From: Rachycentron canadum
Lineage: Eukaryota; Chordata; Actinopteri; Carangiformes; Rachycentridae
Length of the DNA: 64,000 bases
Assembly: GCA_038496675.1 (NCBI GenBank)
Contig: CM076650.1
Span: 26,342,710 to 26,406,709, forward strand
Direction of reading: 5' to 3'
Position numbers and translations under genes: made by a program. The notes under the pieces are model-generated. The model was not told the origin of the DNA. It made no database searches and saw nothing but the letters and a program-made list of their open reading frames with translations. Below are positions 13,979-26,950 of this stretch, piece by piece. Each line of letters begins with the position of its first letter. The stretch's first letter is position 1.

Positions 13979-14724
13979 TATAAATAATAAAATGACATTT
14001 CCATATCAAAGACAATAGTTTCAAACCTTAAACTATGTAATTTAAAAAGTTAAACTTAATCAGAAAGTTGCTTCAATAGAGCCATTTATAAATTTGACCA
14101 AAATTAAGTTGGCATAAAGGCCACAGCTTTTTTTTTCCTTTTAGTAAAATTCACATCATTATGACTAACTGTCAATAATGCCTTGAGGAAATATGTCCAT
14201 CACACCTCAGTCACACACACATTCACACAGCCCAAACTGATGTCTAGGTGTGACTTTTTTCTCTGCCCCTGAGGATTTCTGCCAATCATACAAGCACCAG
14301 ACCAAAAGACATTAGAAAATGTGTTATATTATTTTTATTTATTTTCATTTTTACCAAGAAATAACTGTCCGTTGCCCCTAAGAATGTGTCAAAGGGATCA
14401 AGAAATGTCAAAAGTGGCACTGTCTCACATTTATACAACATTAAGACACACACACACAAATGCGCGCACACATTACCACTCACTCATGGATACCTCTGGT
14501 CTTTGGCCATGGACAGTCTGACAGCTCCCTGGGAATTGTCTTTAGGGATCTAGGTGTGTGTGTGGACCATTAGGGACCCATGGGAGGAATGTCAGTCAGT
14601 GACAAGGGACCGGTCCATTCCCCAAAGGGGACAGCAGGAAAGGGGTAATAATGGTGGTGATTGGTGAGCTCCACTCTGTCTTTTTTCACTGTGTGAATGT
14701 GTGTATATGTGTGTGTCTGTGTAG

Positions 14725-14833
<109 letters not shown>

Positions 14834-17800
14834 TGCCTCCTTGCCTAAGGGCCTTGGCTTGCACTCGTGGAAATATTAGGAATGAGCTATAACGGTGATG
14901 ATGATGTTGATAATAATAATGATATTGTCAATGATGCTGATGATAGGAAGGACGAAAAGAAAGAAGGAAACCTAAATGGACTGGATGATTGGCCTTGGTA
15001 TTGATGGATTAATGCATTGGAAAAAAGAAAGGCAGATCTATGGGATGAACATCATCTTATCATTTAAAACTGAAGAAATACATTTAAATGGTTAAACAGT
15101 CACTGTTCCTCTGGTGTCTTTACAGTGTTTTCCCTTGGTGAGCTCAAAGCTGGTCCCCACATGTCGGGGAAAAAAGACTCACGTACTTTCTGGCAGCATT
15201 GTTTCCCAGCTCTGGTCTGAAAGTCTGAAATGGACAGGAAAAAAGCCAGGATCCTGGAGACAGAGGCATTTGATCTTAAGTTATTGTTTGCTGTCTCCTG
15301 AAATACAGTCCAATCACATGCCATAGTTTGAAGGATGGGTGTGATTGACAGACTGCTCCACCAATCACTAATGCACACAGGCTGTACAGTTCCTTGTTGT
15401 GTTAGCCAAGCAGTGCCTGTGGCAGGCACGGACATAGAATAAAACTGCAGTTGCACGTTCATGACTGAAGTTCCTTTCAATTTCACAGCTTCCGATCTGG
15501 GAGAAAGTTATGGGACACTTCATCCCTCCATTGTTGCACCTCTTGCTGTGTGTTAGGTACTTCAAGGGAAAACTTAACGCTGTCTGAAAGCTGCTAATTT
15601 GTCAACACTTTATTCTATTTGTGAAAATGTAAAAACAGGAGATTTCATTGTTTTGTTTTGGGTTTCTTTACAATTAGACCTCACTGGACCAGGTCCGGAT
15701 CAAAATCCATTGTATTTGAACTGGTCAAATCTGGACTGGATGACCCCAAAGAAGCCAGAGACTCTTTATGACAGTTACAGATCTGGAAACCTTTGTTCTG
15801 TTTGTGAAAACACAAAAAAGGGTGATTTCCCTGGTGAAGCAGTCTGTCAGTCCTACCTCACCCTGCTTGGCAGAGAGTAAACAATAGGTTAGGAGCAAAT
15901 GCCTCTGCCTTCAGGATCCTTGCTTCTTTCTCAGACCATATGTTTTGGTGTCAGACCAGACAACGCTTCCAGAAATTACACGACTCGCACACTCGCAGCT
16001 CTGTGGGCAGATCTCTGAGCAGGGGGTGTTGTAAACTCAGCACTGAAAGACTAGGCACCAATACGAGTGCAAATGTCCATCCACAAAAGCTTAAGACAAA
16101 AGCTTTGGCCTTTAGAAAGTTTCAACATTTCCGACCTCTTTTTCAAGCACAGACCAGTTTTCAGATCATCAGACTAACCAGACGCTCTGCAGCTGTAAAG
16201 AAGGACAACTCAAATACAAAATAATGGTTGCAGAGATTTGATTTTTATTTTTTATTTTATTTTTTTTTTAGCCTAACAAAACATGATGGATATCTTCAAA
16301 AGTTAGTTTCAACCTTCCAAACATTTTTCTATTATATTTCAAGCTTCACTATTTCAAAGCCTTTTCTTTTGGTTTCAAGATACGATGTCTTATTCATCCC
16401 ATACACATACATCAAGCAGTTTTGCAGAGATTGCAGAATTTTCTGGTTCATTGAAGATGTAAAAAAAAAAACTCATTCAAAACCCCATTCACGTTTGAAA
16501 CTACCATAATAATTAAAAATAAAGTTTTACTAGTACTTACTAATATTTACTGACTCCTCCCAGTCTGTGTATGATCAGATAGACACCTAGTTTGTATGAC
16601 TGATTTCTATTCTTATATCTACTGTCAGAATGTATTTGAAATGTACATAAAATTGAATTTATGAGATTAAACTGAGATTATATAGAGGTGTACTTGTGAT
16701 GTGTTACTGGAAGAGTCAGTTTCAGTTCATTGATGGTTCGACACATAATTTCTGTACCACTTATACAGTAAACGCAGCATAAGTCTGAACTGAATGTCAT
16801 TGGGTTAACATGAGCAGCAACCCCCTGTCTTTGTGTAGTGCCCCCCTGGTGTGATTCACCTGTGTCTGTGGTATAATCTCTGTGTGTTCCTCTGGTCTAC
16901 CTCGTAACTTGTGTTTCCTATGTGCTGTCTATAGTTTGGATTATTTTATTAGTTTGCAGTTGCTTTGCTCCTGTTCATTCCGGTGATCATGAACATAGAG
17001 TGGGTCTGTTTCTGGGTCAGTGGTTTTGGCCAGCATCAGCATATCTGGTCCTGGTCGACATTCTGCCTGTTCCTGTTTTGATGGTTCTGGTTGACGAATG
17101 CCGTGCCAATCCACAGTCAGCTGTCTTTGGAGCCACTCTTTGCAAACACCTTCACCGTTGACCTTCAGCTCAACCTCTGGAGAGGTCCTTACTTTGTCCT
17201 TGCCTTTAACAGCACCCTCTGCAGTGGTCCCTGCCTTTGTTGAAGCCCTCTGGAATGGCAGTGCCTGTTTTCCCATCCTCTGTTGTACCCCCGAGCTGCC
17301 CAGTCTGTCCGCTCTAGGCTGTTTCCCCCAAGCAGCTCTGTCAGTTTTTGCGACCCTCTACCTGAGGACTCTAGTTCCCAGACCTTGGGCTGTTTATGTG
17401 GGAGCCCCATTTCCATTCCTCTGCTCTACCATCCTTGGTGAAACAGGCAGAGCCAGAACACTTCCAGATATTTGAACTGCACTTGAGCAGATGCGGACTT
17501 TGAATTGGAACATTATCTGGGCTGTGACTGATGGCATTTCACAAGAACACAAGTACAGAGAATAATGCATATTGAGAAACTGCTTTAAAGTCTGTAAACA
17601 AAATGGCAGATAGATGAAAACAGCAATGCTACACACTTATGTGGGAAAGGGGATGTAGAGTTGCACAAAGTGAAACAGGAATTGTTGAAGTGACTGACTG
17701 AGGGTCCCACACTTACGTTCAGTGTGAGCTCCATGTCATGTCATGATTCATACATTATGAGCATAAATAAAAACACAGTGTCTGCACAGCTTTCCTGTGG

Positions 17801-17936
17801 ATCAAAGTGTTTTGCTGACCAACAGACTGACAGCACCATTCTGAGGCCCTGCTGTGAGTCAAGATACAAATCACAGATGATACCAAGGCCAACATCTGGC
17901 CTCAAAAACCAGTACTTAACATTGGTGAGCAGTGAA

Positions 17937-17957
17937 TCTCTCTCTCTCTCTCTCTCT
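17937..17957. repeat. (TC)n short tandem repeat
   Basis: A short uninterrupted TC run. Confidence 0.9.
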
Positions 17958-18483
17958 GCCCTCTCAGAGTTGGGTTTGGACTGACAATTTTCCACTCACC
18001 AACCTGCTTCCAGGCTAACAGCATCTGCTTACAGCTGGTTAGGGAGTGAATATTGTCAGGGGACTCCTCGCAAATATATGTAACAATACCAAGTCTGTGT
18101 GCTTGTCTGTCTGTCTTTGTGTGTATGTGTGTGTATGTGTGTTTGTGTGTGTGTGTGTGTCTGTGGTCCCAAACCAGTGATTGATCATTAATATTTTATT
18201 TCTTCAGGCCTGGTGGAGCCCCTGAGGAGAAAAATACATTGTTATTATTCACGTGCATTTGCCTGTCTGACACACACATACATGAACACAAATGCAAAAT
18301 CTCATGAACACACTTACTATCAACCACACAACATCACATGGATGCATGAACTATAAAATATAGCACACATGTACTCAAACGCACACACACACACACAGTT
18401 CCATTTGTCTTCTGGATGGTGGAGTTATTTTGGACAACCAGTCTTGAGGAATGTTGTATGTGCTTTGTTTTGTGGGTCAATAA

Positions 18484-18484
<1 letters not shown>

Positions 18485-18531
<47 letters not shown>
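18485..18531. repeat. (TG)n microsatellite
   Basis: A 47-base uninterrupted TG run. A shorter, interrupted TG-rich tract lies at about 18118-18160. Confidence 0.97.
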
Positions 18532-18534
<3 letters not shown>

Positions 18535-19108
18535 TTTTCATCAGGTGGTCGCACCAATTCTCTAAAACAAGACAATAAGATGAATGAAAGTTACAACCTT
18601 TGTCTACACATGTGAACCTCTGTGTGTGTGTATGTCTTACATCACTGTGAAAAATGTAAATTCTTGGCAAATTTGTTTAATTTATAACGCGCAATTCTCA
18701 TCATAGTACCCACAACAATAATACACTTCTCCTACGCCATCAATTATTGAGGAATTTTACATATTCTTACTTATTTGTTGTTTCTTTGCCTACACAGAGA
18801 GAAAATATAGGGAAAAATAAATCTCTGGAATTTCATACATTTCCTTTCCATAATTTCCAGCCATTTTTGGTCTATAGTGAATTCACAGAGGAAAGCAGCA
18901 TGCTAATGCTAATCCCGTTCCTCGGTATCAGGTCCCAATCTCCCTCATCCTTTTCTCCTTTTATTTATTTATTTTATTCATTGGGTGGAACAACAATTTA
19001 TTCAAAAACAGAAAATCGTGAATAACACTAATGACTAGTTAAGCTCAAAGTTACACTACAATACGTTTGGCCATGAGCTCAGTATGTTGTAAACCTACCT
19101 GTAAACCT

Positions 19109-19147
19109 GTATGTTGTAAAAAAAACAAGATTTTTTTTACAACATAC
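19109..19147. repeat. perfect fold-back, 17-base arms
   Basis: The left arm at 19109-19125 (GTATGTTGT followed by eight A) is the exact reverse complement of 19131-19147, with a five-base loop. The short block GTATGTTGTAAA also occurs just upstream at about 19082-19093, so the hairpin may have arisen by local template switching. Confidence 0.9.
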
Positions 19148-20589
19148 AAAGGGAGATTTAAGAAAGGTTGCAAGCTCTGTGTCTCTTCACTCTTCAAGAG
19201 CTGTCTATAGCAGCAGAAAGCCACGATGATGGTTTGGAGCTGTACTGTAACTTCAAGCTCTAGAGAAACTGTTGGGCAGAACTGATGGCAGACTAGATGC
19301 TACACTGACCCACAGAGTGTCTAGTGTATTTGCAAGTATCGCAACCGGAGCTAACTATGTCAGAGAGCCACAATCTAAATGTCCATGTCTCATCAAAGCT
19401 GAAGACCCCCAGACTTAACAGCCACATTCCTGGGAAGTGTGTGAGTGTTGAGTGCTCTCCAAATTCCACAAGGAGCCTCAAGTGGACTTAACGCAGTCTT
19501 CCACATAGGTTGTCAGTATCAACAATGTTGCAAACCACTCAGAATTACACACAAGGCCTGTGTCTCATTACCCATCTCATCCCCGTAGTCCAGCAGCCTC
19601 TCAGACTTGAAGTGATGACCAAAAAAACATAACTATGCACGTGACAGACATCTGGCAGGGAAGTCCAGAGGCTGGACATTGGAATTCAGCCTTTGTATCT
19701 TATGTGTGTGTCTGGTGACAGTATGACAGGGTGGATGTAGTCTTTGTGTGTGCTCTGAGATGAAATTGTTCAGACACCATTGGGTCAACGGTCACTTATT
19801 GGGGGACATTTTATTGTATATGTCAGGGCAGATAATTCCACAGATAAACCTTCATCATCCTCATCCCTGAGCTTGGACTTCACACTTCTGTCGATATCCT
19901 GGTTTAAGATGTTCACACAACTGAGAGGGAAACCTTGGTGTGTCAGTGTGCCTCTTAACGTCTTTAACTGTGACTTTAATTATCTGATCTGTAAAATACC
20001 AGTCATGTAAATGTCTTTAAATGCCACTTGCCAGCTGTCCTGTCACACTTTAAGCGCTGACTCACACAGAGAGAAATTAAAAGACTACTTAGTCCACCAC
20101 AAAAGGTCAATTATGTGCATTTCTAAAACAATGAGTACACATCTTTTTACTGTAGATACCAGGGTAAGAATTAGATTAGTTTTAACAAGCTGAAGAGTGG
20201 GCAATTTTTTTTCACATTTAGACTTAATATCATCTGCACTGAATAGATATTCTCATTAGCTTTGATAAATTGCATTTACTGCCTGTAAATCTACAAAAAA
20301 GGATGAATTTACACGATTAAAAAAATTACAAATTCTCTGCACAGCCTTATGTTTGATTCATAGTCTTAAGAAGGTCTAACTCTAACTCTGAGTAAATGTA
20401 AGTGTCCAAATCACACAGAACCACACAAGCCCAACAAGATTTTGTCAGTATGATGGCAGTTCGTATGAAGACAACTGTAGCTGGACAAAAAAGGCAAAAT
20501 TGGCTCCTTTAAGTCTGTTTCTCTACAGTTTTACTACTGCCCAAGATTAGAAGTAAGGTTTCAGGGTTAGGTGTTAGGATTCTGCAGTA

Positions 20590-20840
20590 CCTCTGTCTTT
20601 TCCCTTTGTTTCTCTCGTGTTTTTTGCCTTCCCCATGTTGCGTGTTTGTCTCCAGTCTGTCTCCCTGTCTGGTATGTTTGTGTGTCTTAGGCTGGGTGTG
20701 GCCAATTTACATTATACTCTCCTGCCATGTGCTCACACACCAGCCACTAATCTGCCCTGACTGCCACCTTCTTCTCCACCTGATATATACCGGCCCTTCT
20801 ATCCAGTCTTCGTTCATTGTAGTATCTTCAGTTAAGGTTA
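20590..20840 (+). mobile_element. possible old LTR-type sequence (tentative)
   Basis: A pyrimidine-rich block with a TATA-like TGATATATAC near 20780 followed by a C-rich segment. The texture resembles fish gypsy-type LTRs, but I see no defined ends, no primer binding site and no coding region. It could simply be low-complexity sequence. Confidence 0.22.
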
Positions 20841-21452
20841 CCTAAAAATCGGTCCTGAGAGTTACTGAACAGCAGCACATCCAGCTCAACAATGACGTAA
20901 ATGATAAAATTCAGAATGAGAAAAGCTTGTAAAATAAGGCTCTTATTGAGAAGTAGCGTTCTAATGTTTTTGGGATGTGCATAGCTTCAACTCACTCACT
21001 GTATCATTAGCTTCCAGTTCGAGTCTCTCTGAGTACTCAGCTGTGTGCTGCTGGAATGAATGAACCACCTTCTCCTGCTCCATTATTATGAAATGAAAGC
21101 ACTTATACTGTATTGTGATGTATTGTATTGTGTAATTGCCATCTGTTTAACAATGTAAAACCCCCAGTGGCTTTTTTTCTTTGTCAAAACATCTGGGTTA
21201 TAATTGATTCCTACTTGTGTGTGCATGTCTGCAAAGGTAAAGTCATAGAAGTGTGTTTGTATGTGTGTGTGTGTGTGTCTGTGTGTGCGTGGAGCATTTT
21301 CACACTAATTGCTGGGCTCGTATATGTACTTATACATCAGGGAGCCCCACCCCATTGTTCCATATCCTGCCTCTGAGGGGCGCCGCTCATTGTTTAAACA
21401 TCTGGTTTCCGATTGCCTCTGAGTGCTCAACTACTTGGCAGCATTTTAGAGA

Positions 21453-21462
21453 GTGTGTGTGT

Positions 21463-21527
<65 letters not shown>
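21453..21527. repeat. (TG)n microsatellite
   Basis: A TG array with two early interruptions (CTG and CG). Smaller TG-rich runs lie at about 21256-21290 and 21622-21656. Confidence 0.96.
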
Positions 21528-21528
<1 letters not shown>

Positions 21529-22799
21529 AAAAGTTAGCAAAACCAAAAGTGTGCGGTTGGATTGGAATGAGTCGAAGAAAAAGGGAAGTGAATGTGATTG
21601 TTCCAATCCAGGAAAAAAAGCTGTGTATGTGTGTGTATGTGTGTGTGTGTATGTGTAGTGCATGCATTACAGTATGAAGGATAGATAGATTGAGCTATTT
21701 GTTCTCCATCTCAATAAGAAATCTAATTGATTGCTTGACTTGGCAGGTTCAGCCCACTTCAGGAACAAATCCGCTCACATACACACATACACAAAAGTTT
21801 GCTTTAGTTACTATGGGGAAATTATACTGACTTGCATTTACTGGACCCTAATCCTTAATGACTGACCCAGAAATCTTCTTTTTAACATTTGGGACACAAC
21901 TTTTGTGCCAAATTATACAAAAAGTCCCAAATGAATTAAAAATTCAAATTAATTTTATATGATGAATCTTATCTACAAACATACACACACCTGATCACGC
22001 ATGTCTCAGTTTTTTATTTTGTTATGGATCTTTATTTAAGAGTGTGGTTTTTGTAATGCTGTCCCTTAAAACTTTCTCCTCTCTCTCAAATCCTTCCTGC
22101 TCGAGCACAAATTTGCTCTGCTCCTGCTCAGATATACTGTAAATGTTCTGTGCTCAAGCTTCAGTCTTTCTCCCACTCAGGCAACTTCTGTTCACTCGTG
22201 AACCTTCTGCTCTGGGATTGTTTCTCCCGCTCACAAATCCTCCGCTCGCACTCGTCACGTCACTTTTTGTGACATGACCTGATATGACCCTGTCAAAAAT
22301 CCCCAACCAATAGAATTCCAGGTATGACACTGACCAATGAAATTGGCTCGCTTTACTTCTTACAGCGTCCTTTATGGGACAGTACTGTTTACCCAGGTCC
22401 ACCCACACCTGCCCTCTGGGGCTTTATTATATGTACTTTCCCTTTTTGCTTGTAGGACTTTTGGAGGTAATACATACACCAGTGTCACCAGTTATTTTAG
22501 ATATAATCGCGACATATTACATGATCTGGTATAAGGAGTGGATGGATCAGGAGCGGGTGTAATGATGTAGTTTTCTCCACTATCCACCATCAACTCCACT
22601 CTGTAAGTTCTGATTTTTAACAGCATGAAGCATTGTAGTAACAAAAATGCGGTTTCCAATTTGGATGTATGAGTGAGCACCAGCCTGGTTAGGTTTGTAG
22701 GGACAGCTTTAGTTTTTCCTCCGGATCAATCCTGTCACTCTCCAGAGAAGATTTGTTAGTGGCTCCAAAAATGGTCAAGTGTCACAAAATCAACTCCAT

Positions 22800-23640
22800 C
22801 AGATGCACCAACAACGCAGACAGCGTTGTCATTACACATAATGACAGTAATAATACATTTTTATTATTTTCATTATTATTATAGTTTTATTATTATTGTT
22901 GTTGTTATCGTTGTCATTATATTATTGTTATTATGTATTTGTGTTGCACTTTTCAATACAAATAGCAAAGTGATTTACAAGAATCAAATATAAAACATAT
23001 AATAAAAATGTGTCAAGAAGTGACATAAAACAGGTTTTCAACCAAGACCTTTGAGTCGCCAAGGTAGTCCACCAACAGAGGATCTCAGTATAGAAAAAAG
23101 TATAGGGAGGAGTAAAGCCAAGCCTGGCCTTACAAGTCATTAAAAGCAAAATCAATCCAAAAATAAATAGCAGCCAGTGGAGAAATACTAGGCCCAGGCT
23201 GATTTGAACACAAACAGGTGGAAATAAAAGCATGAATTAATTTCCCCAGATCAATGGCTGACATAAAAGACTTAATTATGATAAAACACAAATGATGATC
23301 AAAAATTTGTATTATTTATTCTTATAATAAAAAGGCTGAGGACTTTTTTTGATTGGACAAAGCACCTCAGATTTTGTGTGATTTAACTGTAAGAAGTCGT
23401 CTAGCATCCAGTATTTGATTTCAGTAAGATTCATGGGTTGTTCTGAACTTGTCATTGAGTCTGAAAGGTAGATAAAGTTGTGTGTCATAACAGTGGAGAT
23501 GCTTATGTTTGTGGATCACATTGCCTAGAAGGAGCAATAAATGGAGCATAAAGGTGGACCGTGGATTGAACCTTGGGGGACGCCGTAGGGTGAGTTAGCA
23601 GAGGACGAAGCTGAGCTCGCCATCAACATCTGTTGGAAAG
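22800..23640 (-). mobile_element. L2/Rex1-like LINE relic (RT to 3' tail)
   Basis: Read on the minus strand, the relic shows reverse transcriptase block GVPQGS (23567-23584) and then HCYDTQLYLP (about 23472-23501). The latter lacks two codons compared with the usual HCYADDTQLY, so one catalytic Asp of the YADD box is gone. Further along are LHWLLFIFGL and KARLGFTPPY, matching the post-RT region of fish L2/Rex1-type elements. The element ends at about 22930 with a typical 3' sequence and an A/T trinucleotide-rich tail (about 22840-22935). Frameshifts and stops are frequent, so it is inactive. Confidence 0.72.
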
Positions 23641-23860
23641 ATAGGGCATCAACCTCCACCGGCTACCCATGCCCCCTCCCAGTTCTAATTCAAGTCAGTA
23701 ATAATGCACCATGTACTTGAACTCAATCATTCAGCTGATGCTCCTTCTCAGCCACTGTGTTCATCTAATGAATGTGGTCTGTCATTTTGTTCCTGGACAC
23801 AAGACCATCTGAGGCCAGTCTGTTCTGGTCTGTGGACAAATAAAAATAATAGACCAAAAT
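23641..23860 (+). mobile_element. L2/Rex1-like LINE C-terminal fragment, plus strand
   Basis: Plus-strand blocks LHRLPMPPPSSNSS and YLNSIIQ correspond to the post-RT region of the LINE also seen at 40535-40920 and 45361-46150. The nucleotide match to 40735-40850 is obvious (ACTTGAACTCAATCA, CAGCCACTGTGTTC, ACAAGACCATCT). It abuts the minus-strand relic at 22800-23640, so two fragments of opposite orientation meet here. Confidence 0.6.
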
Positions 23861-25899
23861 AATAATCTGCATCTTTGGTGATTTATAAACCAGCTGTAAG
23901 GAACAATCTGGATATGGTAGAAGAAACTGGCACTGGGCAGACTTTTATAGGCTACTATTTCCATAGCTGTGTCTCCGTGGAGGCTTTAACAAGGTTCTCT
24001 GGATTCAGCCGCAGGGCTTACTGCAGGCAAGGCTTTCCAATCAACACAGGAAGAAAGTGATCTACAGGCACGGCTGAAAAAATAAACACGCTATTATTAT
24101 AAACACAGCCTTGATGGACATCCATGTAGCTCTCTCTCACATACACAGCCACACACCAATACAAACATCAGGCTTTCATTCAAGAGAGGTCCAGCTAATG
24201 CCTGAAACACACAGAGAAATGACAACATAATTAATGTTGACCTTCATGTCAACTCACTGGATATCTGCTGTTTAAATACAAGACATATAAAGAACAAGTG
24301 TGGAGAAGTGTAAAAAAAAAAAAAAAAACAGTGGGATTTTAAAGATACAGTCCAAGTACAAGTGCAATAAAACACTTTACACGTCATCAGTGTCCATGTA
24401 CATGCTCCACCCAGTGAGAAGAGAGGAAATGGAACATTATCACACTACACACAATCTGACTGATACTCATATACACTTTTTTATGTGATGTGTGATGAGT
24501 TCACACTGACAACATGTCTGCTGCATCACTGCCTCTGCTAACTCTGTCTTTATACATTAGTTTGCCTTGAATATAGTCATGTTGAGTTCTTAGACTGTAC
24601 ATAAAAGTGGACATTGGCTCCAGTGCTGTAAAATGCTGAAGAGCTTTAAACCTTCATTCTATCTATTGACCATCAGGGGGCGCTTCCACTGGTTGTTAAA
24701 GAAGTCAGATTGTATTGAAGTCTATGGGAAAATGTCCTTAATTCTCCTATGATTTATCAGCTCAGTAAACGTTTTCCTAATGAGTTTATGGTCTCAGTCT
24801 CTAGTTTCAAGTCTTAAGACCTAAAACAGAAAAGAAAGACAAATAAAATAAATAGAAATTGAACATTTAGCTGTAAACTCTAAATACTTTTTCTACAGCA
24901 ACTAGCAGCAACATACACAGCATATATCCAGTGGAGCTGCATCAGCCTCCTCAAATCTTCATCGTAGTTATTTAGTAGTGTCCGTGTTTTTATTAACTTC
25001 CTGTGCAGATTTTGTTTAGTGTTTCCTGTCTTATTCTGAAATTACTTTTCTTATATGTCTACTGTGGTTCTACTCGAACCTCTTGAACCTGTTTTTTCTG
25101 GTCTCATTAGTTAATTAGTTCCTATTGTGTGTTCCCACTATTCAGTTACCCGAACATTACTTTGTGTTTACCTTGTGCTTTGTGTCCTGGTGTTTTTTGT
25201 GTTTTTTTGCTTGTTCCCTGGATTTTGACACTTTCTTATTATCACCTGGTCCTGCTCCTGAGTCAGTTAACTACATTCTTATTCCTGATCTCAAGTTGAC
25301 CAATTTCCTGATGATCTTGACCTTGGAGATGTTGAGATGTCCCCTTCCTGTGTGACTTGTCCGACTCCTGCCCCAAAGCAGGAAGACGCAGCTGTCAGTC
25401 AGAAAGAGAGCAATGGTGCTCAGCGGAGAAGACAGTGGGGGAGTCGTGCTCCTCTGGTTGTAGAAATGCATATGCTCCTAAAGGAGGACCCTCAGGTTGA
25501 CCAAGCAGTGGCTGTTACCATATGTCATATAAATAAAGACTCCTGATCCTTAATAATTTGTTGGCATTAACTGTCTTGTCCAGGTTAAAATGTATGGACC
25601 CCTGCTAGTCTGTTATAGACAGTGTAGTCTGTACATTTCTTTGTATCTTTGTTTGTAATGAGCTGTAGTTTTACACATTTGTGTGATTTACCTCTATTTT
25701 ATCAAAGACTCCAAAGAGAATGGACTGGAGGACCCTCTAATCGATGGGGCTGGGTTGGATAATAATTACAGACCTGGTCTTACCCAGTGGATACTCCCAT
25801 TTGGGACAGCGAAGCTGAGACATGGTGGATGCTGCTAATGTAGGACTTCTGAGGTTGAATCATCATATCACAAACACTTTAAACCCACAGACGAAAAGA
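23861..25899. other. intergenic, with one dispersed repeat and possible LTR-like tract
   Basis: It contains a poly(A) run (24312-24328) and a dispersed repeat at about 24590-24816 (listed separately). A T/C-rich stretch at about 25000-25550 ends in AATAAAGACTCCTGATCC, which looks like an LTR or a transcript 3' end but has no recognisable coding part. Confidence 0.5.
24590..24816. repeat. dispersed non-coding repeat, copy A
   Basis: Bases 24698-24816 match 53464-53583 at roughly 93 percent by eye, including GAAGTCTATGGGAAAATGTC and TAATGAGTTTATGGTCTCAG. The upstream part has CATCAGGGGGCGCTTCCACT, typical of a repeat family I have seen widely in fish genomes, probably a non-autonomous DNA transposon. 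No coding capacity. Confidence 0.65.
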
Positions 25900-26440
25900 C
25901 TGAGCAGTGGGGAATGGGAAATACTGCAGGATTATTTTATTGGCAGAGTCCAGACATGAAGGGGATCAATAGACCAATCGCACCAACTGGACTGACAGGA
26001 CCATTGCTGGTCTGTAAAACTACTCCATCTATACATGCAGAACGTGAACACTGTATTCAAGCTTTGAAGAAGAGAAACCTGAGTGGGAGAAAGGACACTG
26101 GAGACGAGAGAACCAGCGTGGAGGCAGCTTCATAAACTGTTTAACAGATCAGGTGATCTGCAGCAGAGAATCCTGGACAATCAAATGGCGTTAACCAAAT
26201 GTCCTCTCATCCAGGAACCAGAAACACTTTTTGTCCCTTTATTTTTCCTGGACTGTAAAAGACAAAGTCAGTTCAAAAAGTGGCAGCTGTTAAAGTTTGT
26301 AGTGGGACAGGCTAAACTGTCTATTTATAAAAGCAACATGAAAGATGGTTCAGGTCAGGAGCTGCTGTCAGTGTTTTAGTTGCTGGTGAAACAAATCACC
26401 AGTGTTGGTTAGTTTCTGTTTTAACTGATGCTTCACTAAA
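25900..26440 (+). mobile_element. possible Tx1/L1-type LINE 3' coding remnant
   Basis: Two overlapping plus-strand open frames (25914-26135 and 26083-26379) contain LQQRILDNQMALTKCPLIQE and WQLLKFVVGQAKLSIYKS. The QLLKFVVGQAKLSIY block resembles the C-terminal region of fish Tx1-like non-LTR retrotransposons as I remember them. No RT catalytic motif is present in the window copy. Family assignment is tentative. Confidence 0.4.
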
Positions 26441-26770
26441 GATGTCTGTTCTCTTTTGCTGAAAGACAACTGTGCTTTAACGCTCCATCTCTATGAGAGA
26501 TAAACCCTTTTTTAATATGATCTTATCCTAAACTGAACAGTTAGCAGGTGGACAGAGCTGAATGTAGTTAACTCTAACCACAAAACTTGTTCCACTTCGG
26601 TCCAATCATCACACACAGCTGTCAACAAAAATGCAATAGAAGAAGAATAGAAGAAGGTGGTAGCTATTCATGACACTTCATTAGTGTGTTTGCTTGCCAT
26701 GGTCAGGACTGACCAACTGTTCAGTGAATGAGACTAAAGAAGAAACATGTCATTGACTAAAAAGAAAAAA

Positions 26771-26950
26771 GGAGGGTGCTCTGGTTGCTGGGTTAGAGCA
26801 TGTACCATGTGGGCATACTGAGCCCCGAGCAGGAGGTCCCTGGTTTGACTCCCGACTGGCCAGACCCATCACTGCATGTCCCCACATTCTCTTCCGCATT
26901 TCCTGTCCCTCACCAATTTGGCATAAAAATGCCCCAAAAAATAATTAAAA
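26771..26950 (+). mobile_element. tRNA-derived SINE
   Basis: The head contains an A-box-like segment (GGTTGCTGGGTTAGAGCA) and an intact B-box GGTTTGACTCC at 26842-26852. The two lie at about tRNA spacing and are followed by CCCGACTGGCCAGACCC. The body and the end (GCATAAAAATGCCCC then AAAAAATAATT) match a SINE type I recognise from teleosts. The polymerase III internal promoter could in principle still bind TFIIIC. Confidence 0.75.

Noticed and set aside
17098..17475. 125-codon plus-strand frame
   Set aside because: Also pyrimidine-rich with the minus strand open. It looks like an old non-coding repeat and no family could be named.
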